NCBI GenBank assembly: GCA_002495735.1
Contig: DAGM01000014.1
Coordinates: 53,875-65,868 of the forward strand
Length of the DNA: 11,994 nt
From: Euryarchaeota archaeon UBA54
GTDB lineage: Archaea > Thermoplasmatota > Poseidoniia > Poseidoniales > Thalassarchaeaceae
Reading direction: 5' to 3'
Below, piece after piece: positions 7,501 to 11,994 of this stretch. The position numbers and the translations under genes were made by a program. Below the pieces are notes generated by a model. The model made no database searches and was not told the origin of the DNA. It saw only the letters and a list, made by a program, of their open reading frames with translations. Each line of letters starts with the position of its first letter. Within the stretch, counting starts at the first letter, position 1.

Positions 7501-9349
7501 GGCCTCTTGCACTGTAGGTTTCGCCCTCCACCAACCACGAGTCCACCTCAGGATTCTCCATGACTACCCAGTCCCCCGATCCAGGCGGAGGCGGGTCAGT
7601 ATTGTTGTCCCCGGGATCCACATCTCCTCCGAGCATCGCCTCGAGAATCATGTTGCCATCGACGATGCCAAAGCCGTACTGTTCGTTCCACTTTTCCGTG
7701 ATACTGGGTTCTGAGGCCTGCCCACGTCTTTCGGAATTGTTCTGTAAAAGGTCCTTGATCTCCTGCGGGCTGAGGTCGTCGTTTATCTGCAGCATGACTG
7801 CGATGAAACCGGCGACTGCGGGACAGGACATGCTTGTGCCGGACAGCTGGGTGTAACTGTCTTCGGCTAGAGGTTTAGGAGCCCCTGGGAGGGTGCTGCT
7901 AGAGGCAGCATTCTGAGCGGACATTATGTTAGATCCAGGAGCTACCACTGTGGGCTTCAACTCCTCCCACTCGTTATTGTCTCCATCGTCCTCTCTAGGG
8001 CCAGAGTTGGAGTATGAGGCGATCATATCATCCCCTCTCTCAATAGTATTCTCATCGTCTATGGCTCCGACGGTGATGGCGCTGTCGGAAGCACCGACAG
8101 ATGTTATCCTCCTCCTGCCGTCGTTGCCAATGGCCGCGACCGGAACCACGCCGGCATCCGCTGCCTCGTCAACCGCTCTAGCTTCGGCGCTTGTACCGTT
8201 GTCACCGGGATCATCTCCTTGGGGGTCAGAGGCGGATCCGAAGGACATGGACATCACGTCGATACCCTCACTCGATTCGTTGTTCCCCCAGTCGTGATCG
8301 GCGTTGTCAATGACCCACTGTATGCCTCTGAGCGTTGCTGCTGAGTTTGTTGCCCCGGCATCACTCATGACCTTGACGTCGACAAGATAGGCGCCAGGGG
8401 CATAGCCCTGATTTATGCGTCGATCGTCACCAGTTCCGAGGGCTATTCCAGCCACGTGAGTTCCGTGCCCGTCGGCATCGTCTGGGTCGATGCTGCCGTC
8501 GTCGCAATCCTGAGAGTTCCATGAGGTCGCATCGCATCCTCCCAACCACTTTGGGTCGGCAAGTTCATCTGGCTCTTTTTCGTTGTCGTTGTTGTCGTCC
8601 GAGAAATCGTCCAGTGAGAAGTGCTCGTTGTCCACTCCGGTATCTAGGATGGCAATTACGACTCCAGAACCGTCGTAGCCAAAGTCCCGCATCGTCTCGT
8701 CGAAGACCTCGGAGTCCCTGACCTTCGAGCCTCGAGATGCCTTGTCAAGCAGAGGTACTATCACGGTCTGTTCCTCAATCATCACCACTCCGTCAAGCAA
8801 CCAGATTTCGATTAGCGAGCCCACAGGGACGTGGTCGATTACTATGGAGTCGAGGATTCGGAGGGGGTCGAACCACGAACCTTCTTCCTTCCAACCGTGG
8901 TCGAGCAGCACCGTCCTGATGGCATCGATGTCACTCTGTCCGGGGTGCCAAGAATAATCGACGACGATGGCGACAGTCGGTAGACCGTCCGATCCTGTGA
9001 TTGAGGTCGTCGAAACCGATGTCCTTTCTCCGGCGATGATTCTCTGTAGTCTGTCGTCCATCCCGTCGGAGTCTAGGTCGTACCAGTACCCGAACCACCA
9101 TCCGGGATCCTCGACCGGCCAACCAGAATCGACAGGACGGATGCCTGGAGAACGGTCCTTCTCAGGGCACTTTTCGTCCCCGCACATCAGTGGCGAAGGT
9201 AGTCTTGGATTCGATATAACTGCAACCTCGGTACCCTCATCTGTGTCTGCTGGGACGTGTACTAAGGCGCTGGCTCCTATCGAGAAGTCCATCACGAGGA
9301 ACAGTGCGACCACTATCAGAGGTAGTCTCGGATTCCTACTATGACTCAT
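4580..9349 (-). CDS. Membrane-anchored S8 subtilisin-like protease with CARDB domains and C-terminal zinc ribbon
   Basis: This is a 1589-residue secreted serine protease tethered to the cell surface. Residues 1 to about 28 form a Sec signal peptide ending in ASA. A calcium-type DxDxDG motif follows at 91-99. The S8 domain (about 225-575) shows Asp236 (AILDTGVD), His295 (DGHGTHVAG), oxyanion Asn409 (IGND) and Ser506 (GTSMSCP), so it should be active. After a Pro/Gly linker come Ig-like beta domains (about 595-805), two CARDB-like domains (about 806-918 and 921-1035), and a beta-rich stretch (about 1040-1400) with repeated AHIVW/AHLLY-type strands suggesting a propeller. A second Ca-type motif (about 1406-1420) precedes one transmembrane helix (about 1433-1455). 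The tail inside the cell is acidic, then proline-rich, and ends in a zinc ribbon (Cys1562/1565/1580/1583). Likely roles are degradation of external protein for nutrition or surface-protein processing; the substrate is unknown. The rhomboid gene lies upstream and maf 8 bases downstream. Confidence 0.9.
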   Translation of the reverse strand: MSHSRNPRLPLIVVALFLVMDFSIGASALVHVPADTDEGTEVAVISNPRLPSPLMCGDEKCPEKDRSPGIRPVDSGWPVEDPGWWFGYWYDLDSDGMDDRLQRIIAGERTSVSTTSITGSDGLPTVAIVVDYSWHPGQSDIDAIRTVLLDHGWKEEGSWFDPLRILDSIVIDHVPVGSLIEIWLLDGVVMIEEQTVIVPLLDKASRGSKVRDSEVFDETMRDFGYDGSGVVIAILDTGVDNEHFSLDDFSDDNNDNEKEPDELADPKWLGGCDATSWNSQDCDDGSIDPDDADGHGTHVAGIALGTGDDRRINQGYAPGAYLVDVKVMSDAGATNSAATLRGIQWVIDNADHDWGNNESSEGIDVMSMSFGSASDPQGDDPGDNGTSAEARAVDEAADAGVVPVAAIGNDGRRRITSVGASDSAITVGAIDDENTIERGDDMIASYSNSGPREDDGDNNEWEELKPTVVAPGSNIMSAQNAASSSTLPGAPKPLAEDSYTQLSGTSMSCPAVAGFIAVMLQINDDLSPQEIKDLLQNNSERRGQASEPSITEKWNEQYGFGIVDGNMILEAMLGGDVDPGDNNTDPPPPGSGDWVVMENPEVDSWLVEGETYSARGHIDEDAETNGSIDEIAVRISYTHRPEGEPKREVVLLDWHAAQGTSNWTTPFTLPEFTEDEINILEVIIEAQAKNEFGQWSDVIEQKHEVGLVAVTMGGPSGQSPVSGNVNVFGTWDSVNGGTAQWRLGTDPWGTAQTFGGSGSGSGDWSVTWSTEDVDDGFYRLSARMVSGDGIYSEEIRRTVEVDNDPPAPNLMFRTGLSVEEYGIHLTQTYVNTFLEIRTEIRNDGDLAASNLAIALYEDGSRKDEMVLPSIDSGDIIEVVLYWNPTTVGDKVVMVSLDPSDSIEELNEEDNGQTITFPVIQRPQGIDLAFREGAVRTEPAIPRPLEQFLITARVDNLGSSDAASVEATLEIRNNLGWELVSSTAISLVIGQGASQLSFAHRANQSGPLDVRITLSGSGLADLDWSNNQVETTVLVDESTLSGARAMNFDAGEVPIKVIDLDDEGIIITNNGGMLSLYRLNSNKGTTACTNVLDEMWAGDIATWSTEDGWAHIVWTRRFLDSSGYFLQTLSYSAIDATCQMSPIQDLMAPLLLSDGKYWGIDIDVDDEEVLVSGYHRDMFTGGTFGDQTSVFLLHADNPTKSSDWTLTPNIIGELDLIPGAASSLDIEFGEDDGAHLLYQSTRSDSTGIERYGLWYAHGLIEQSSWTFKKTVGDEASLAVMKVQIINGEERITAAWREGDGHESVMIAIVADSSFEAIDNLTRTYPSRGLSSIVMQEVDRGVQVFFDVVGPTGPQVRFGIIDAEEGWLGLSNRLNLGNLYLMDRSPASSETVFIHTSASGWLIRAVVDDNDPNGDGGSLIDELRHALGLDKQNFNILLGGFAITILLLCTVILITLSARGIRWMRGRRNFQAAGTVLLEEDVVDVVDDTDIAVKTSEEDDVQLVELVEVNEGAEGRRGRRQNRSQIVDVLELPPIPIPTPEPDVKIPEEASRPPDLQLNKPIICPECDSRFEAPLDIQAAKCPVCGENIAL
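7064..7081. repeat. Three tandem copies of a 6-bp unit inside the subtilase gene
   Basis: The hexamer ACCGCT is repeated three times without change. On the coding strand it encodes a Ser-Gly run in a loop of the second Ig-like domain. Short in-frame repeats of this kind can change length without breaking the frame, but nothing here shows that this one does. Confidence 0.5.
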
Positions 9350-9366
9350 GGCTCTCTTAGAGAGCC
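9350..9366. promoter_or_regulatory. 17-bp palindrome touching the subtilase start codon
   Basis: GGCTCTCT and AGAGAGCC form perfect 8-bp arms around a single central base, immediately before the ATG. The predicted transcription start falls within it, so a DNA operator bound by a dimeric regulator fits better than an RNA hairpin. It lacks a following T-tract, arguing against a terminator for the upstream rhomboid gene. The function is inferred. Confidence 0.45.
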
Positions 9367-9419
9367 AAACTCAGATGAGGTATAATCCCAACCTGTCATG
9401 GCTCGTCTGTGACATCGGT
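9350..9419 (-). promoter_or_regulatory. Promoter region of the subtilase gene
   Basis: This 70-base gap lies between the rhomboid stop and the subtilase ATG. On the leftward strand ATTATA (9381-9386) is a plausible TATA element centred about 34 bases before the ATG, predicting a transcription start near 9358 and a leader of under 10 bases. No Shine-Dalgarno is visible, which fits such a short leader. The subtilase and maf could therefore be transcribed independently of the rhomboid gene. Confidence 0.5.
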
Positions 9420-10463
9420 TCAAGGCCACTTGACATGGCCGCCGGAAATGACACAGCGAATACGGCAGTTCTCACCTCTTATCTCAGTAATCATCTCACC
9501 GTCACAGACCGGGCAGATGGTATGCTCCGAGAGCTCTTCCAGCCAAGCTCTCCTAGTTTCCAGTTCGTCGCCCTCCTCGCGCAACCTCCTCAGTATCATA
9601 GCAGCCCTTCCGTCAAGCGGTTTGTCAGCTGCGAACCATGGGTCGTCATCGAGGCTCCCCATACGTCCTATGGCCTGCGTCCGAAGGGCTCGGGCACGCT
9701 CCGAATGGGTCGCTGAACTCTCCGTCGAATCAAGTGAGCTGGGTGCGCCCCGAGCAATTGGCCTAGCAAGCAGGTAAGCTAGGAAGAATCCTCCTACGTG
9801 TGCCATGTGAGCGACATTCGACTCTCCAGCGGTGCCCGATTGCAGATTATACATCTGCCAGACTTCTAGGCCGAGCCTGATGAAAACGATGAGCCAGACC
9901 GGCCAGGCCCGGATGAAGAACAATAGAGGAAACTCAATCTTGTCTTCGGGCCAGCATGCCATGTAGGCCCCTAACAGCCCGAACGCCGCTCCACTGGCAC
10001 CGATGGCAGGCGACAATGAATCGGGATGTGTCAGGACCCAGGCTAGATTGCCTCCGAGGAAGCCGAGGAAGTATACTGCGAGCCATCTTCGACCACCCAG
10101 TCGCTGCTCTAGGGGAATCCCGACTAGTGCAATCACCAGTATGTTGCTCAGTACGTGAATCCAGTCCGCATGGAGCCACGCCGCAGAGAGCATCCTGTAG
10201 GATTCTGCAGGATCTCTCATGACGCCGGGTTTGATGCCAAGCAGGTCGATCATCCATGAGAACTGCATCGGCACTCCGTAGAGCACGGAATACGTGAACT
10301 GGACAAACGCCACGAGCATCAGGGAGAGCACTGTTGCGAGAGCCAGACTGGTCCCTCCACGGGATGCTGATACATACGGTCCTGCGGCCAACGCCACCAT
10401 AACCCCAAGCACCAGCAGGTCAATGCCGGCCAAGTCAGCCCACTCGACACCCATGTAGTCCAT
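9420..10463 (-). CDS. Rhomboid-family intramembrane serine protease with C-terminal Cys-rich motif
   Basis: Rhomboids cut single-pass membrane proteins within or near their transmembrane helices. The 347-residue protein has seven predicted helices: one extra at the N terminus (about 13-29), then the six-helix core (about 38-236). The core motifs are all present: YRMLSAAWLH in loop 1, His103/Asn107 (HVLSN) in the second core helix, catalytic Ser157 in GASGAAFG, and catalytic His222 in AHVGG. It should therefore be active. After the last helix, which should end on the cytosolic side, there is a charged linker (about 240-310) and a metal-site-like CPVC...CRIRC arrangement (Cys317, 320, 333, 337). 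The ATG at 10463 is used; an in-frame ATG three codons later (10454) is possible. The gene is directly upstream of, and in the same direction as, the anchored subtilase. It is divergent from the ABC transporter. Confidence 0.92.
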   Translation of the reverse strand: MDYMGVEWADLAGIDLLVLGVMVALAAGPYVSASRGGTSLALATVLSLMLVAFVQFTYSVLYGVPMQFSWMIDLLGIKPGVMRDPAESYRMLSAAWLHADWIHVLSNILVIALVGIPLEQRLGGRRWLAVYFLGFLGGNLAWVLTHPDSLSPAIGASGAAFGLLGAYMACWPEDKIEFPLLFFIRAWPVWLIVFIRLGLEVWQMYNLQSGTAGESNVAHMAHVGGFFLAYLLARPIARGAPSSLDSTESSATHSERARALRTQAIGRMGSLDDDPWFAADKPLDGRAAMILRRLREEGDELETRRAWLEELSEHTICPVCDGEMITEIRGENCRIRCVISGGHVKWP

Positions 10464-10558
10464 TCCTAGCCGTAAGGTCCGAGCGCATAGCCGCTTCGTT
10501 GGCCGACGGAATTACTCAAACGATAACCCACCTTCGGAATCGCGTGGAACACGGCACA
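10464..10558. promoter_or_regulatory. Divergent intergenic region, rhomboid / ABC transporter
   Basis: These 95 bases separate the rhomboid ATG from the preferred ABC transporter ATG. Rightward, the sequence AAACGATAACC (about 10518-10528) lies roughly 35 bases before 10559 and is a weak TATA candidate. For the rhomboid direction no convincing TATA is seen; AGGA sits just before its ATG. No strong palindrome was noticed here. Confidence 0.4.
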
Positions 10559-11956
10559 ATGATGCAGGTTGCGGGCATCGAAGTACATCGCGGCCCCCGA
10601 GTGGTTCTGAAAGACATCGATTTCCATATAGGACGAGGAGAGGTGGTGGCCCTAGCGGGGGCCAACGGCTCAGGCAAGACCACACTCCTTGAGACATGCG
10701 CGGGCATACTCCCACTAGCTTCGGGAAGCGTCATCTGGCGCACGGACGCTGATGAGGAGAGAGTGGTGCGCGATTCTGATGGACGCAGGAACGAACCTCC
10801 TCCGATGGGTCTGACCTTGCAGAACGACGGGATGTGCGGTGAGGAGACCGTCGAGGAGAGGCTGCGGATTTCGCTCAGCGCGTCCGGACGAAGTCCCGAT
10901 AAAAACGCCGTCTTACAGGTGCTCTCAGAGTGGGGGTTGGTACACCGGCGCGCTGACCGCGTCTCTCAGCTCTCCGGAGGGCAACGCCGCCGTCTGGCAG
11001 TTCTTTGCGGACTCGTCCCGGCGGCCTTCAGTGAGGACCCGAGAGTCGTATTGTTGGATGAGCCCTCGGAAGGCCTCGATGAATCTGGAAGAGCCCTTCT
11101 AACAGGCTGGCTGCGAGCTATTGCTCGAGACGGTCACAGTGTGCTAGTAGCAACACACGACGAGGGCGTGGTCAGGTGCGCGGACAGAGTGCTAGTAGTA
11201 CAGGATGGCCTTCTAATGGAATCCTCCGGCGCATCCGAGGGTGAGCCTTCGAAGCTACCCGAGCCCAGCCAATCGATTGAACCGAGCACACATGGTTCGT
11301 TGATACGCTGGGCCATCAGGATGGAGGCACGCAATCCTGTAGACACAATCGGCCGTGCAACACCGGCCCTAGTCGCCCTGCTCCTCGCATACGCGCTAGT
11401 AGGAGAGGTTGACTTGGGTCACGCGGGCAGCGATCTGCTCGCAGCGCTCGTACTCGTTCCCGCCTTCATCACGGTCGTAGTATCTCCGGCTTTGGTTCGG
11501 CGCCTCACCGAAGCAGACTGTGGGAGGTGGTGGAATGCAGTGATCGGCCCGGCTGCAAGGCCCACATACTCGCTGATTGGCGCCTCTATCCTTCTGCCTC
11601 TGCCTCTGACTTACCTGTCTTGGTTCGTCCTTGCTGGCCCCACTGACGGCACCTCGGAATCAGAGATTCTTCGATGGCTCTGGCTCCCCGCAGTCGTCAT
11701 GATTGATGTCGCAGTTGCTGCTGCTGCCCTGCATCTTCTGGTGGCCGACCTCCGTCGAGCCAGCGCGGCAACCGCATCACTGCTTCTGCTGGTTCTGGTC
11801 TGGCCGTTCCTGCAACTGACCGATGCTCTCTCAGTCATCATGACAGATGGCATGTCCTTTGGACTCGGGATGGGTGACCCATTGGTGTCCTGCATTATAG
11901 CGAGCTTGATATCCATCCTAGTCTGGGCGGTCGCAATCTATCTCCCAGACGCGTGA
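10559..11956 (+). CDS. ABC transporter, ATPase-permease fusion (CcmA-CcmB-like)
   Basis: The 465-residue chain carries an ABC ATPase (1 to about 225) joined to a permease of about six helices (about 265-462). The ATPase has Walker A GANGSGKTT (34-42), Q-loop Gln88, signature LSGGQRRR (138-145), Walker B VVLLDEP (163-169) with catalytic Glu168, and switch His200. In the permease half, an amphipathic RMEARNP segment precedes helix 1, and the pattern ALVRRLTEADCGRWW...PAARPTYSLIG after helix 2 resembles the CcmB layout (a conserved Glu/Gly stretch before helix 3). CcmAB belongs to cytochrome c maturation and moves haem or a related compound. The transported molecule here is not shown by sequence, and an ABC-2 type exporter is the main alternative. 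In most organisms ccmA and ccmB are separate genes, so the fusion is notable. The start at 10559 (ATG ATG) is chosen over a TTG at 10499 because the family begins just before the first ATPase strand and the extra 20 residues show no conserved features. Confidence 0.75.
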   Translation: MMQVAGIEVHRGPRVVLKDIDFHIGRGEVVALAGANGSGKTTLLETCAGILPLASGSVIWRTDADEERVVRDSDGRRNEPPPMGLTLQNDGMCGEETVEERLRISLSASGRSPDKNAVLQVLSEWGLVHRRADRVSQLSGGQRRRLAVLCGLVPAAFSEDPRVVLLDEPSEGLDESGRALLTGWLRAIARDGHSVLVATHDEGVVRCADRVLVVQDGLLMESSGASEGEPSKLPEPSQSIEPSTHGSLIRWAIRMEARNPVDTIGRATPALVALLLAYALVGEVDLGHAGSDLLAALVLVPAFITVVVSPALVRRLTEADCGRWWNAVIGPAARPTYSLIGASILLPLPLTYLSWFVLAGPTDGTSESEILRWLWLPAVVMIDVAVAAAALHLLVADLRRASAATASLLLLVLVWPFLQLTDALSVIMTDGMSFGLGMGDPLVSCIIASLISILVWAVAIYLPDA

Positions 11957-11968
11957 AGACCAGCATTG

Positions 11969-11994
11969 ATGACGAGTGGCAGTCTCGGCGTATC
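11969..11994 (+). CDS. Possible start of a further rightward gene (partial)
   Basis: An ATG 12 bases after the ABC transporter stop opens a frame that runs to the window edge (MTSGSLGV). GTGA overlapping the transporter stop lies about 12 bases upstream, a weak and rather distant Shine-Dalgarno. The tight spacing suggests an operon partner of the transporter, but eight codons are too few to identify a product. Confidence 0.3.

Noticed and set aside
7926-8297. 123-codon rightward open frame inside the subtilase
   Set aside because: It is antisense to the catalytic domain with His295 and Asn409. The Ser/Leu/Ala-rich translation is the complement of codons for acidic and Gly-rich segments, not a real protein.
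9350-9366. The palindrome as a rhomboid terminator
   Set aside because: No T-tract follows it, and it touches the subtilase ATG, so a regulatory role fits better.
9348-9716. 122-codon rightward open frame across the rhomboid tail and the subtilase promoter
   Set aside because: It overlaps the rhomboid 3' end on the other strand, has no promoter or ribosome site, and shows no family resemblance.
10499-10558. TTG start giving a longer ABC transporter
   Set aside because: There is no ribosome site, the extra 20 residues show no conserved ABC features, and a double ATG lies right before the first ATPase strand.
1-11994. CRISPR array, insertion sequence, tRNA or phage genes
   Set aside because: No regularly spaced repeats, transposase-like protein, tRNA cloverleaf or phage-type gene could be recognised. 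The only tandem repeat is a three-copy hexamer inside a coding region.

Overview
This window looks like a piece of an archaeal chromosome, most likely from a Thermoplasmatota lineage such as the marine Group II/III Euryarchaeota (Poseidoniales-like). That assignment is an inference. It rests on archaeal-style TATA elements with very short leaders, a suf cluster in the order sufC-sufB-sufD, a giant secreted subtilase with CARDB-type domains and one C-terminal membrane anchor followed by a cytosolic zinc ribbon, and a rhomboid with its own Cys-rich cytosolic tail. No rRNA, tRNA, CRISPR array or mobile element is visible. Coding density is very high: every gap between genes is under 100 bases.

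Region 1 (37-3936) concerns iron-sulfur cluster assembly. A leftward operon sufC-sufB-sufD encodes the SufBCD scaffold/ATPase complex. Divergent from it is a gene for a small protein with a NifU C-terminal (Nfu-type) domain. The 77-base gap between sufC and nfu holds shared AT-rich promoter elements and an 18-bp inverted repeat (TTTTAGG-N4-CCTAAAA) that resembles a DtxR/IdeR-type iron box. This is the best regulatory observation in the window: one metal-responsive regulator could control both arms.

Region 2 (3933-10463) holds three leftward genes. First in transcription order is a rhomboid intramembrane protease with a C-terminal Cys-rich motif. After a 70-base gap with a TATA-like element and a palindrome touching the start codon comes a 1589-residue S8 subtilisin-like protease: signal peptide, Asp/His/Ser triad, Ig-like and CARDB domains, a probable propeller region, one transmembrane helix and a cytosolic zinc ribbon. 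Eight bases later comes a Maf-type nucleotide pyrophosphatase, whose 3' end overlaps nfu tail to tail. A membrane-anchored surface protease next to an intramembrane protease suggests, without proving, that the rhomboid might process the anchored protein.

Region 3 (10464-11994) reads rightward. It encodes an ABC transporter with ATPase and a six-helix permease in one chain, resembling a CcmA-CcmB (haem exporter-type) fusion. The first codons of a further rightward gene may follow at the window edge. I did not find a clearly new multi-gene system. The strongest leads are the putative iron-box promoter, the rhomboid/anchored-subtilase pair with cytosolic Cys motifs, and the CcmAB-like fusion.
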